A DNA stretch of 64,000 bases from contig NZ_CP049905.1 in the NCBI RefSeq assembly GCF_011305535.1, forward strand, positions 4,028,001 to 4,092,000, in the 5' to 3' direction. Positions 39,442-47,644 of this stretch are shown here, in pieces. The stretch's first letter is position 1; each line of letters opens with the position of its first letter. The DNA comes from Diaphorobacter sp. HDW4B. GTDB lineage: Bacteria; Pseudomonadota; Gammaproteobacteria; Burkholderiales; Burkholderiaceae_C. The notes under the pieces were generated by a model. The model ran no database searches. It saw nothing but the letters and a program-made list of their open reading frames with translations, and was not told where the DNA came from. The position numbers and the translations under genes were made by a program.

Positions 39442-40652
39442 TATTTGGGGGCTCCTTCCGAGAGGAACTTCTTGACCAGCGGGGCGAGGCGCGCCACGAT
39501 TTCATCGGCTTCGGCGCGCGACAGAATCAGCGCAGGCACGAGGCGGATCACGCTGTCGGCGGTCACCGAGAACAGCAGGGCGGCTTCTTCTGCGCCGCGT
39601 CCGATCAGTGCGCCGCAGGGACGGTCGAGTTCCACGCCGATCATCAGGCCCTGACCGCGAATGTCCACCACGCCCTTTTCACCGGCGAAGGCGGTCTTGA
39701 GCGCAGCTTTCAGATACTCGCCCACGTCGGCGGCGTTCTGCAGCAGCTTGTCCTCTTCCATGATGCGGATGGTCTCGATGCCTGCGCGCATGGCGAGTGG
39801 GTTGCCGCCGAAGGTCGTGCCGTGGTTGCCCGGCTGCAGCACGGTGGCCGCCTTGCCGCGAGCGACGACGGCACCGATCGGCACGCCCGAGCCCAGACCC
39901 TTGGCCAGCGACATCACGTCCGGCACGATCTCGGCCCACTGGTGGGCAAACCACTTGCCGGTGCGGCCCATGCCGGCCTGAATTTCGTCAACGATCATCA
40001 GCCATTCGTTGGCATCGCACAGCGCGCGCACTTGCTTCATGTATTCGGCGCGCATGGGGTGCAGACCGCCTTCGCCCTGAATGGGTTCCATCATCACGGC
40101 GACGATGTTCGGGTTGCCTTCGGTGGCCTTCTTGAGCGCCTCGATGTCGTTGACCGGCACACGCAGAAAACCTTCGAGCAGCGGGCCGAAGCCTTCGCGC
40201 ACCTTGGGGTTGCCGGTGGCTGTCATGGTGGCGATGGAGCGGCCGTGGAAGGCGTGCTCATAGACCACGATCACGGGCTTTTCGATGCCCTTGTCCACGC
40301 CATACTTGCGGGCGATCTTGATCGCGGCTTCGTTGGCTTCCAGACCTGTGCTGCAGAAGAACACGTTGTCCATCTTGGCGCGCTCGACCACCAGCTTGGC
40401 CAGCACTTCCTGACCGAGCACGTGGTAGTAGTTTGAGGTGTGGATCAGCTTGGCCACCTGGTCCTGCAGCGCGGGCACGAACTTGGGGTGGTTGTGGCCG
40501 AGCGTGTTCACGGCGATGCCAGCCAGCCCGTCGAGGTATTCCTTGCCGTTCACGTCCCACAGTCGCACGCCTTGTCCTCGTTCCAGAGCGATTGGAACGC
40601 GGCCATAGGTGTTCATCACGTGGGGCGAGGCTGCCTCGACAAAAGCGGTCAT
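39441..40652 (-). CDS. argD: Acetylornithine aminotransferase
   Basis: 403-residue PLP enzyme of arginine synthesis (also succinyldiaminopimelate aminotransferase). ATG 40650-40652 is preceded by AGGAG nine bases away and gives the expected N-terminus (MTAFVEAASPHVMNTYGRVP). Seen: VFFCSTGLEANEAAIKIARK, VYEHAFHGRSIATMTATGNP, VDEIQAGMGRTGKWFAHQ, and the PLP lysine in SLAKGLGSGVPIGAVVA. Upstream in-frame codons would add an unlikely cysteine-rich tail. Transcribed with argF, divergent from the DUF3579 gene. Confidence 0.96.
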   Translation of the reverse strand: MTAFVEAASPHVMNTYGRVPIALERGQGVRLWDVNGKEYLDGLAGIAVNTLGHNHPKFVPALQDQVAKLIHTSNYYHVLGQEVLAKLVVERAKMDNVFFCSTGLEANEAAIKIARKYGVDKGIEKPVIVVYEHAFHGRSIATMTATGNPKVREGFGPLLEGFLRVPVNDIEALKKATEGNPNIVAVMMEPIQGEGGLHPMRAEYMKQVRALCDANEWLMIVDEIQAGMGRTGKWFAHQWAEIVPDVMSLAKGLGSGVPIGAVVARGKAATVLQPGNHGTTFGGNPLAMRAGIETIRIMEEDKLLQNAADVGEYLKAALKTAFAGEKGVVDIRGQGLMIGVELDRPCGALIGRGAEEAALLFSVTADSVIRLVPALILSRAEADEIVARLAPLVKKFLSEGAPK

Positions 40653-40998
40653 GCGGAAATCTCCTGACATTGCTGGGAAACACAAAGCTGGCACTATCTA
40701 TCACTATCCTTTGCCAGCACAACGAAATGCAATTTTAGAGGCTGTGCGTGTCACCTTCGTTGAGTATTCCGCATCACTGTCATGCGCCAAGGACGCGTGC
40801 AGCGTTTGGGCTTTTTGCAACAGTGTCCGAGGACAGACACCAGCTTGGTGCTGCGTTATGTGCAAATCGCATCAGATGATGCATCAAATTCATTGCAAAC
40901 GGGCTTTGCAAGGCCATTCAGTCTTGTCTCTTATATAAGAGTTAGAATTCACATCGTGGCGCACGATGCCATGACTCCATAATTACGACGCCTCACCG
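40653..40998. other. 346-base divergent promoter region between argD and the DUF3579 gene
   Basis: No gene. It contains an inverted repeat GCTGGCA-N18-TGCCAGC at 40687-40718 near argD and a perfect 14-base palindrome CTCTTATATAAGAG at 40928-40941 near the other gene, overlapping what looks like a TATAAG-type -10 element. No typical ArgR box (TGAAT-N8-ATTCA) was found, though arginine control would be expected. Confidence 0.45.
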
Positions 40999-41313
40999 AT
41001 GGTCTCTTCCGACGCAAAAGAAGTCTTTATTCAAGGTATCACCCAAGACGGGAAAACCTTCCGGCCCAGCGACTGGGCTGAGCGTCTGGCCGGTGTGATG
41101 AGCCAGTTTCGCCCCGGTGGCGTCAGTCCCGGCAGCCATTTGAGCTACTCGCCATGGTGCGTTCCCACCAGCATGAACGGCGTGAAGTGCGTGATCGTCA
41201 ACCGCGAGCTGCAGAAGTTCGAACCCATGGCGTGGGACTTCGCGCTGAACTTCGCCAAAGACAACGATCTGCAAATAGCGGAAGCCTGCTTGCTTCCCGA
41301 TCCAAAGGCCTGA
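40999..41313 (+). CDS. DUF3579 family protein
   Basis: 104-residue protein of unknown function, found in betaproteobacteria next to arginine genes. Conserved features: IQGITQDGKTFRPSDWAERL, GVMSQFRPGG, and HLSYSPWCVPTSMNGVKCVI, NRELQKFEPMAWDFALNFAK. Full length for the family, with no signal or membrane segment. Divergent from argD. Confidence 0.88.
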   Translation: MVSSDAKEVFIQGITQDGKTFRPSDWAERLAGVMSQFRPGGVSPGSHLSYSPWCVPTSMNGVKCVIVNRELQKFEPMAWDFALNFAKDNDLQIAEACLLPDPKA

Positions 41314-41337
41314 ATCTCAGGCCTTTTTCTTTTTCGA
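41304..41337 (+). terminator. Terminator of the DUF3579 gene
   Basis: AAAGGCCTGA / TCAGGCCTTT stem with loop ATC, followed by TTCTTTTT. It overlaps the gene's last codons. Confidence 0.9.
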
Positions 41338-41549
41338 GTGGCTCCAATCCGCTCCGGTCAATTTGCTCGTGCAGCGGCGGACGCAAGCACCTTTCAATCA
41401 ATGCTGCTCGACGTCGCGCGATGCGTCCCTATGGATGCTTGGTATTTGAGGCCCGCTTGTCTGCTGGCTGGCTGCGGTCGCAATAGACTTGTTGCAAACC
41501 ATCCGAAGGTGTGGGTGGTTCACCAAGCAAGAAAAGGGATTCCGATTTC

Positions 41550-42149
41550 ATGACCAGCACAGCCATCAACCTGTTCACCAAGCGCCGCACGCAATACGCC
41601 CTCGGCAAGAAGCTGCCCATCTCCGAAGCGCAAGTCGAAGCGCTGATTCTGGAGGCCGTGCGCCAGGCACCTTCTTCGTTCAATTCGCAGAGTTCCCGTG
41701 TGGTGGTGCTGTTCGGCGCGCAACACGAAAAGCTGTGGAACATCACCCGTGAAGTTCTGCGCCTGATGGTGCCTGCCGATGCGTTCGTGAAGACCGACGC
41801 CAAGATGGACGGCTTTGCTGCGGGCGCGGGCTCGGTGCTGTTCTTTGAAGACGAAGATGTCATCAAGAAGCTGCAGGCCGATTTTGCCCTGTACGCCGAC
41901 AAGTTCCCGATGTTCTCCGAGCATTCCTCGGGCATGGCGCAATACGCGGTGTGGACTGCGCTGGCCGATGCGGGCATCGGTGCCAGCCTGCAGCACTACT
42001 CGCCGGTGATCGACGAACAAGTCGCCACGACATGGAACATTCCTGCATCGTGGAAGCTGCGCGCCCAGATGCCTTTCGGCTCGAACGAAGCGCCATTTGG
42101 CGAGAAAACCTTCATCGCCGACGACCTGCGCTTCAAGGTCTACCGCTGA
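41550..42149 (+). CDS. Nitroreductase-family protein (YdgI/Frm2-like)
   Basis: 199 residues, FMN-dependent nitroreductase fold. Seen: FTKRRTQYALGKKLPI (FMN phosphate contact), APSSFNSQSSRVVVLFGAQH, MFSEHSSGMAQYAVWTALAD and AQMPFGSNEAPFGEKTF. The short form resembles the nitroreductase-like proteins implicated in stress or lipid signalling. ATG 41550 behind AAAAGGGA; a GTG/ATG upstream would add 13 residues. Single gene, facing rpsT. Confidence 0.88.
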   Translation: MTSTAINLFTKRRTQYALGKKLPISEAQVEALILEAVRQAPSSFNSQSSRVVVLFGAQHEKLWNITREVLRLMVPADAFVKTDAKMDGFAAGAGSVLFFEDEDVIKKLQADFALYADKFPMFSEHSSGMAQYAVWTALADAGIGASLQHYSPVIDEQVATTWNIPASWKLRAQMPFGSNEAPFGEKTFIADDLRFKVYR

Positions 42150-42221
42150 TGTGAGGAGGGGTGGAGGGTGGCGACGATCCAGTCACCTTTCACTTTGTTC
42201 ATTTTGAGAGCGCCCACAAAA

Positions 42222-42249
42222 AAACCGCCTTTCGGCGGTTTCTTCGTTT
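42222..42249. terminator. Bidirectional terminator between nitroreductase and rpsT
   Basis: AAACCGCC-TTTC-GGCGGTTT stem, with CTTCGTTTT on the plus side and A-rich sequence on the other, so it can serve both genes. Confidence 0.85.
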
Positions 42250-42331
42250 TGCTTGCTGACAGCGCACCCGGTACAAACGGCGGGCAATTATCTGTTGAGG
42301 ACAATCACCCGGGCTGTTTGCCTGAAGAGAG

Positions 42332-42631
42332 TCAGGCGGCTGCTGTTGCCAGGGCCTTGACCTTGGCGGACAGACGGCTCTTGTCGCGAGCTGCCTTGTT
42401 CTTGTGGAAGATGCCCTTGTCGGCGATCGTGTCCAGCACGGATTGAGCCTTGGCGAACAATTCAGTTGCCTTGGTTTTGTCGCCAGCCAGAACAGCCTTT
42501 TCGACGTTCTTGACAGCGGTACGGTACTTCGAACGCAGCGATGTGTTTGCTGTGTTCAGTTTGACGTTCTGGCGTGCGCGCTTACGGCCGGACGCCAGAC
42601 GGGGGTTCTTTTTCTTTGGCTTAGATGCCAT
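42332..42631 (-). CDS. rpsT: 30S ribosomal protein S20
   Basis: 99-residue, lysine/arginine-rich small ribosomal subunit protein. [20 protein letters not shown] at the start (a little longer and more basic than E. coli S20), then [20 protein letters not shown] and [23 protein letters not shown] follows AAGGAA. Divergent from murJ across a long gap that holds both repeat elements. Confidence 0.97.
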   Translation of the reverse strand: MASKPKKKNPRLASGRKRARQNVKLNTANTSLRSKYRTAVKNVEKAVLAGDKTKATELFAKAQSVLDTIADKGIFHKNKAARDKSRLSAKVKALATAAA

Positions 42632-42718
42632 GGTATGTATTCCTTGTGTTCGAGGATGATGTCAGCAAAGCCGAGCATTATAGCCTGAATTTCTTTTTGC
42701 TTGGATTGGCTTGGGGCG

Positions 42719-42875
42719 CTGGTCGTTTTGGGGCGCCAATACAGCCCCTCATGCGTCGTTGTGGAAGCCTTGCCGTATCGACATACTGTCTGCGGCTTCA
42801 CGCCTAGCCTGAGGGGCTGTCTTGGCGTTGGGGCTTCCAACTCGACGGCCCACTTCGCTTCGTAGGCTCGCTCCA
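42719..42875. repeat. Dispersed long-hairpin element, copy 2 (pairs with 17181-17318)
   Basis: Left arm 42735-42751 pairs with right arm 42810-42826 at 16 of 17 positions, with the one mismatch at the same place as in copy 1. Central conserved core 42764-42799 with GAAGCC/GGCTTC stem. The stretch from 42632 to 43305 (674 bases) between rpsT and murJ has no gene. It is filled by this element and by the multi-hairpin element that follows, plus about 120 bases before murJ in which I see nothing definite. Confidence 0.75.
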
Positions 42876-42928
42876 GGAGACGGGAACGAAGAGCGATCCA
42901 AAAATGCCGCGTGCGACTCGCGTACCAA

Positions 42929-43180
42929 CATCTCGCGAGGTCGCGAGATGAACGGGCACGAGCAACGCGAAGTGCCGTGACACACCTCTTATGAAACCTC
43001 TGACTCGCGGCGGTTGCCCGAACGGAGCGCCTTTGGCGCGAAGCTGAGTTCTGCCGCGTGCCCCCGCATTTCAAGCGCGCTTTTGGTGACTTTTCGCGCG
43101 CTAGCGAAAAGTTACTCCGCCGCCGGGCGGAATTCCCGGCATCCGTAAGCAACCACCTGACAGGCCCAAAAACAAAAAGC
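42929..43180. repeat. Dispersed multi-hairpin element, copy 2 (pairs with 26009-26240)
   Basis: Same order of hairpins as copy 1. CATCTCGCGA/TCGCGAGATG lies at 42929-42950, then GGCAC/GTGCC, then GCGCC/GGCGC near 43027. CTTTTCGC/GCGAAAAG is at 43090-43111, and TCCGCC/GGCGGA at 43116-43131. Hairpins 4 and 5 differ from copy 1 by paired, compensating changes. It lies just upstream of murJ. Confidence 0.75.
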
Positions 43181-43305
43181 ACCCAGCCTCGCAGGTAGCC
43201 AGCCAACCAAAAGCAAGCTGATAAATTGTCAGCAGAGTTTTCCAACAAAGGCTCGGAGATGAAAATCTCCGAAACCCACCCCCACGACCGCATACACTGC
43301 CCCCC

Positions 43306-44871
43306 GTGTCACTGTTCAAAGCCGCCTCCACCGTTTCGTTGCTGACGCTTGCCTCCCGAGTGCTGGGGCTGGTGCGCGATCTTCTGATGGCCTCCATGTT
43401 TGGAGCCAACGTTCTGACCGACGCGTTCAATGTCGCGTTCCGCATTCCCAATCTGTTCCGGCGGCTGTTTGCCGAAGGGGCGTTCAGCCAGGCGTTTGTG
43501 CCGGTGCTGGCCACGCACAAGGCGCAGCATGGGGATGAATCCACGCGCACGTTGATCAGCGATGTGGCGACGGTGCTGTTCTGGGCGCTGCTTGTCACCT
43601 GCATTCTGGGCGTGGTCGGTGCGCCGATTCTGGTCTGGCTGCTGGCCAGCGGCCTGCGCACGTCGCCGGGCGGCATGGACGCTGCCGTGCTGATGACGCG
43701 CTGGATGTTCCCCTACATCGGCTTCATGTCGCTGGTCGCGCTGTCGGCTGGGGTGCTCAACACTTGGCGGCGGTTTGCCGTGTCGGCGCTCACGCCGGTG
43801 CTGCTCAATGTGAGCATGATCGCCGCTGCCGTGATCGGTGCGCCGCTGTTTGCCAAGCATGGCATCGAGCCGATTTACGCGATGGTGGGTGGCGTGATGA
43901 TCGGCGGCGTGCTGCAGCTCGCCGTGCAGATACCCGCGCTGATGAAGCTTGGGCTGATGCCGCGCATCGGCGTGAGCACCAAAGCCATTCGTGCCGCATT
44001 TGCCGATCCGGGCGTGCACCGCATTCTCAAGCTCATGGGGCCGGCCTTGCTGGGCGTGGGCGTGGCGCAGATCTCGCTGATGATCAACACGCAGATCGCT
44101 TCGTATCTGGAGCAGGGCAGCGTGACCTGGCTGTTCTATGCCGACCGTCTCATGGAATTCCCCACGGCGCTGCTCGGCGTGGCGCTGGGGGTGGTGCTCA
44201 CTTCGCAACTGGCGATTGCCAAGGCGAGCGGGGACTCCGAGCGCTATTCGGGCATGCTCGACTGGGGGCTGCGCATCGTCGTGCTGCTGAGCATGCCTTG
44301 CGCCATCGGCCTGCTGTTCTTCGCCAAGCCGCTGGTGGCCACGCTGTTCCATCATGGCGCGCTGACCGATCGCGATGTGCAGCAGATCACCATTGCGTTG
44401 CAGGGCTATGGCATTGGCCTGTTGGGGCTGGTGGCAGTGAAGGTGCTGGCACCGGGTTACTACGCCGCGCAGAACATCCGCACGCCGGTGAAGATTGCCA
44501 TGGCGGTGTTGGTGATCACTCAGTTGCTGAACCTTGTGCTGGTTCCCAAGCTCGCTCACGCCGGGCTGGCACTGTCGATTGGCCTTGGGGCGCTGGTCAA
44601 TGCGACCTGGCTGCTGATCGGGTTGCTGCGTCGCGGCAGCTTCAAGCCGCTGCCGGGCTGGCGCAAGTTCTTCCTGCAGACGCTGGCGGCCAGCGCGCTG
44701 CTGGCGATTTTTCTGTGGTGGGGCAATCAGCACTTCGACTGGATTGCGCTGCGCGCTCATGCAATGTGGCGTGTTGGCCTACTGGCTGCAATGCTGATTG
44801 GTTCTATGGTGGTGTACTTCGGAGCACTCTGGGCTTTCAGAATGAATTTGCGGCAGGTTTTGCGCAGATAA
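43306..44871 (+). CDS. murJ: Lipid II flippase MurJ (MviN)
   Basis: 521-residue inner-membrane protein with 14 helices that flips the peptidoglycan precursor lipid II. It begins MSLFKAASTVSLLTLASRVL with a GTG start (no ATG gives this conserved N-terminus), then GLVRDLLMASMFGANVLTDAF and FRIPNLFRRLFAEGAFSQAF, the family core, and ITIALQGYGIGLLGLVAVKV later. Ribosome site weak. Divergent from rpsT, a common betaproteobacterial arrangement, and followed by a SirB1-type gene. Confidence 0.96.
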   Translation: MSLFKAASTVSLLTLASRVLGLVRDLLMASMFGANVLTDAFNVAFRIPNLFRRLFAEGAFSQAFVPVLATHKAQHGDESTRTLISDVATVLFWALLVTCILGVVGAPILVWLLASGLRTSPGGMDAAVLMTRWMFPYIGFMSLVALSAGVLNTWRRFAVSALTPVLLNVSMIAAAVIGAPLFAKHGIEPIYAMVGGVMIGGVLQLAVQIPALMKLGLMPRIGVSTKAIRAAFADPGVHRILKLMGPALLGVGVAQISLMINTQIASYLEQGSVTWLFYADRLMEFPTALLGVALGVVLTSQLAIAKASGDSERYSGMLDWGLRIVVLLSMPCAIGLLFFAKPLVATLFHHGALTDRDVQQITIALQGYGIGLLGLVAVKVLAPGYYAAQNIRTPVKIAMAVLVITQLLNLVLVPKLAHAGLALSIGLGALVNATWLLIGLLRRGSFKPLPGWRKFFLQTLAASALLAIFLWWGNQHFDWIALRAHAMWRVGLLAAMLIGSMVVYFGALWAFRMNLRQVLRR

Positions 44872-44888
44872 TCTTTGTCAGCGGAGGA

Positions 44889-44948
44889 TTGATCAGTTGG
44901 TTGACTGGCTGATTGATTGGTTGGTTGGTTGATTGGTTGATCAGTTGG
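44889..44948. repeat. Tetranucleotide tract between two identical 12-mers
   Basis: TTGATCAGTTGG occurs at 44889-44900 and again at 44937-44948, flanking a run of TTGG/TTGA/GATT four-base units. The whole stretch reads as tetranucleotide steps. It starts 18 bases after the murJ stop and ends 102 bases before the next gene. Confidence 0.8.
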
Positions 44949-45050
44949 CTTTCGAGGAGAGCAGACGAAAGCCGGGTTGCTCGTATCGAACGGAACCGGA
45001 CGCGGTGTTTCTGACACCAACACCCATGTCCAGTAGCTGAGGGAAGGCTT

Positions 45051-45914
45051 ATGTCACTGCAATTCAATGTTCCCACCCCGCTGGAATACTTTGCAAGCCT
45101 GGTGCGCGAAGGTAGTCAGCAGGAATCCATTCCGCTGCTCGAGGCAGCTACCTGCATCGCGCAGGATGCCTATCCGCTGCTCGATGTGCAGCAGGTGCTC
45201 GACGAGGTCGATCAGCTTCAGGCGCGCCTGAATCGCATGATCGAGCCCGCCGCGGAGCCCATGCGCAGGCTGACGGTGCTGAACCAGTTCTTCTTCAACG
45301 ATCTGGGCTTCAGCGGCAATCTCAACAATTACTACGATCCCGACAACAGCTACCTGAACGTGGTGTTGCGCTCGCGGCGCGGCATTCCGATCTCGCTGGC
45401 GTTGCTGTGGCTGGAGCTGGCGCAGAGTATCAATCTGCGGGCCTACGGGATTTCGTTTCCCGGCCATTTCCTCGTCAAGGTGCAATTGCCCGAGGGGCAG
45501 GTGGTGATCGACCCGACCACCGGGCGCTCGCTCTCGCGCGAGGATCTGAGCGAGCGGCTGGAAACCTTCGTCTCCGACCGCAGCGATGTCACCGATGGCA
45601 GCCTGCGCGAGCTGGCGGAGTACCTGCGCTCGGCCTCGTCCCGTCAGATTCTGGTGCGCATGCTGCGCAATCTGAAGGAAATCCACCGCGCCGAAGGCGA
45701 CTGGCAACGCCTGATCGATGTGCAGAGCCGCCTCATCGCGCTCCTGCCCGAGGCCTGGAACGAATGGCGCGACCGGGGCTTTGCGCATGTGGAGCGCGGA
45801 CACATGCTGGACGCGATCACCGATCTGGAGATTTATCTCCAGCACGAAGGCATGTCCGTCGACGCGGAAGCCATTCAGGAACTGCTGCTGCGACTGCGCG
45901 AATCGCAGAGCTGA
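45051..45914 (+). CDS. SirB1/YchA-family transglutaminase-like protein
   Basis: 287 residues with the SirB1 region: LTVLNQFFFNDLGFSGNLNN, YYDPDNSYLNVVLRSRRGIP, ISLALLWLELAQSINLRAYG and FPGHFLVKVQ, then TPR-like helices toward the C-terminus. Transglutaminase-like Cys is replaced in this family, so no enzymatic role is assigned. Biochemical role is not known; relatives sit beside prmC or murJ. ATG 45051 with GGAAGG upstream. Confidence 0.88.
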   Translation: MSLQFNVPTPLEYFASLVREGSQQESIPLLEAATCIAQDAYPLLDVQQVLDEVDQLQARLNRMIEPAAEPMRRLTVLNQFFFNDLGFSGNLNNYYDPDNSYLNVVLRSRRGIPISLALLWLELAQSINLRAYGISFPGHFLVKVQLPEGQVVIDPTTGRSLSREDLSERLETFVSDRSDVTDGSLRELAEYLRSASSRQILVRMLRNLKEIHRAEGDWQRLIDVQSRLIALLPEAWNEWRDRGFAHVERGHMLDAITDLEIYLQHEGMSVDAEAIQELLLRLRESQS

Positions 45915-46000
45915 CGACTTGGCGAATCTCGGCGGGTGCCCGGCGAGCGTCCGGCGTCTGCCCTCGATCCGCGCATGTCAGGACCGTGACATGTTTTGAT

Positions 46001-46029
46001 TTGTCATTGGTATGTCATGGAGTTGTCAC
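46001..46029 (+). promoter_or_regulatory. Pho box (PhoB site) upstream of ppk2
   Basis: Three 7-mers TTGTCAT, ATGTCAT and TTGTCAC begin at 46001, 46012 and 46023, that is, exactly 11 bases apart with 4-base spacers. This is the direct-repeat layout of PhoB boxes (CTGTCAT-N4-CTGTCAT). It ends 42 bases before the ppk2 start. Confidence 0.75.
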
Positions 46030-46071
46030 GCGAGCGGGTCATCATCAGCGCGTGTTTGTAGGTCCATTCCT

Positions 46072-46986
46072 ATGTTTCAAAACTCCGCACTAGACCCCCA
46101 AGATTTCATGCAACGCATGGCTGACGACCTCATGGACAGCTATGACGAAGAACTTGAACAAGAAATCGACGATCGCTACATCGACGAAAACGGTGAGCGT
46201 CCGTTGGTGGACAGCGCCGCGCGCCGCGACTACTTCAAGAGCCTGTTCCACCTGCAAGGCGAACTCGTCAAGCTGCAGGACTGGGTGCAGCAATCACGCG
46301 AGAAGATCGTCATCATCTTCGAAGGCCGCGACGCGGCAGGCAAGGGCGGTGTGATCAAGCGCATCACCCAGCGCCTGAACCCGCGCGTGGCCCGCGTGGC
46401 CGCGCTGCCCGCACCCAACGACCGCGAGCGCACGCAGTGGTACTTTCAGCGCTACGTCTCGCACCTGCCAGCGGCGGGCGAGATCGTGCTGTTCGACCGC
46501 AGTTGGTACAACCGCGCGGGCGTCGAGCATGTGATGGGCTTTTGTACCGACGACGAGTACGAAGAGTTCTTCCGCAGCGTGCCCGAGTTCGAGAAGATGC
46601 TCGTGCGCTCGGGCATTCGCGTCATCAAATACTGGTTCTCGATCACCGACGAAGAGCAGCATCTGCGCTTTCTCGGACGCATCCACGATCCGCTCAAGCA
46701 GTGGAAGCTCAGCCCCATGGACCTCCAGAGCCGCGTTCGCTGGGAGGAATACACCAAGGCCAAGGAAACGATGCTGGAGCGCACCCACATCCCCGAAGCG
46801 CCGTGGTGGGTGGTGCCTGCGGACGACAAGAAAAAAGCACGCCTGAACTGCATCGCGCATCTGCTCACCCAGATGCCTTATCAGGAAGTGGCGCACCCCG
46901 AAGTCGTGCTGCCCGAGCGCGTGCGCCATCCCGAGTACTTCCGCCAGCCAGTGCCTGCGAACCTGATCGTGCCGCAAGTCTACTGA
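46072..46986 (+). CDS. ppk2: Polyphosphate kinase 2 family protein
   Basis: 304-residue nucleotide kinase using polyphosphate. Walker A GRDAAGKGG at residues 85-92, lid-type Arg in TQRLNPRVARVAALPAP, Walker B LFDRSWYNRAGVEHVMGF (D142) and the DDKKKARLNCIAHLLT tail. The single PPK2 domain with an N-terminal acidic extension (DSYDEELEQEIDDRY) fits class I enzymes that phosphorylate ADP or GDP. ATG 46072; the earlier frame is not used. The triple Pho box upstream suggests induction on phosphate starvation. Confidence 0.92.
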   Translation: MFQNSALDPQDFMQRMADDLMDSYDEELEQEIDDRYIDENGERPLVDSAARRDYFKSLFHLQGELVKLQDWVQQSREKIVIIFEGRDAAGKGGVIKRITQRLNPRVARVAALPAPNDRERTQWYFQRYVSHLPAAGEIVLFDRSWYNRAGVEHVMGFCTDDEYEEFFRSVPEFEKMLVRSGIRVIKYWFSITDEEQHLRFLGRIHDPLKQWKLSPMDLQSRVRWEEYTKAKETMLERTHIPEAPWWVVPADDKKKARLNCIAHLLTQMPYQEVAHPEVVLPERVRHPEYFRQPVPANLIVPQVY

Positions 46987-47010
46987 TTCGACCAAGCGCG
47001 CAAGGAAACA

Positions 47011-47049
47011 AAAAACTGCGTACTGCCCAGAAGGCCGTACGCAGTTTTT
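47011..47049. terminator. Bidirectional terminator between ppk2 and usp
   Basis: AAAAACTGCGTAC / GTACGCAGTTTTT stem: long, symmetric, with T-runs on both strands, placed between convergent genes. Confidence 0.93.
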
Positions 47050-47070
47050 CATTGGAGTGTCAGAGGGTGC

Positions 47071-47463
47071 TCAGGTCGCCTTCACGCACAGCACCGGGCA
47101 GTCCACATTCATCAGAATTTCCTGAGCCATGCTGCCCAGCAGCAGTTTGCCGACCGCCGTGCGCTTGCGCAGGCCGATGACGAGGACGGAGACGTCCAGT
47201 TCGCTCACCAGCGCTTCGATTTCGTCGATGGCGCTCTTGCCGCGCACGAATTGCTTGAACTCGGCCTGGATGCCCAGCGTCGCCAAGCGTTCTTCGACGC
47301 GCTCGGCTTCGTAGCCGCTGATCAGCGCGGGGTCTTCCTGATGGCCGCCGGGGCCGGCGTTCACCACCACCAGGGGTTCGTTGCGGCGGGTGGCGATCTC
47401 GATACCCTTGTCCAGAGCGGCGCGGCCCTCGGGGCGCGCGACATAGGCAACCAGAATGGTCAT
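47071..47463 (-). CDS. Universal stress protein (UspA family)
   Basis: 130 residues. MTILVAYVARPEGRAALDKG is the beta1-helix1 start, and VLVIGLRKRTAVGKLLLGSM corresponds to the phosphate-binding G-x-x-G-x9-G(S/T) region, with a degenerate second Gly (Lys) and kept GS. The protein ends in CPVLCVKA, as in other UspA members. ATG 47461-47463 behind GGAGA; an upstream extension is not conserved in kind. Convergent with ppk2, and an FNR-type box lies 182 bases upstream of its start. Confidence 0.9.
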   Translation of the reverse strand: MTILVAYVARPEGRAALDKGIEIATRRNEPLVVVNAGPGGHQEDPALISGYEAERVEERLATLGIQAEFKQFVRGKSAIDEIEALVSELDVSVLVIGLRKRTAVGKLLLGSMAQEILMNVDCPVLCVKAT

Positions 47464-47644
47464 TGCAAAGTCTCCAATCTCTCTCTTGAGCGTTTCGGTA
47501 AAAGGCTGTCCGATGGATTCCGCAGGCCCTGGCTGCATTCTTCATTGTGAGAAGCTTGGGGCCCGCGACCGGCTTCCAGCATAGCCGAAGCCTGCACCAA
47601 ATTGGTGGGGTGCTTGGGAGAATCGCACACGGCACATCACCGGA

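Noticed and set aside
42556-43293. 245-residue minus-strand frame over the rpsT-murJ gap
   Set aside because: It consists of the two hairpin repeat elements read as protein; the other copies give frames with different reading, and there is no family feature.
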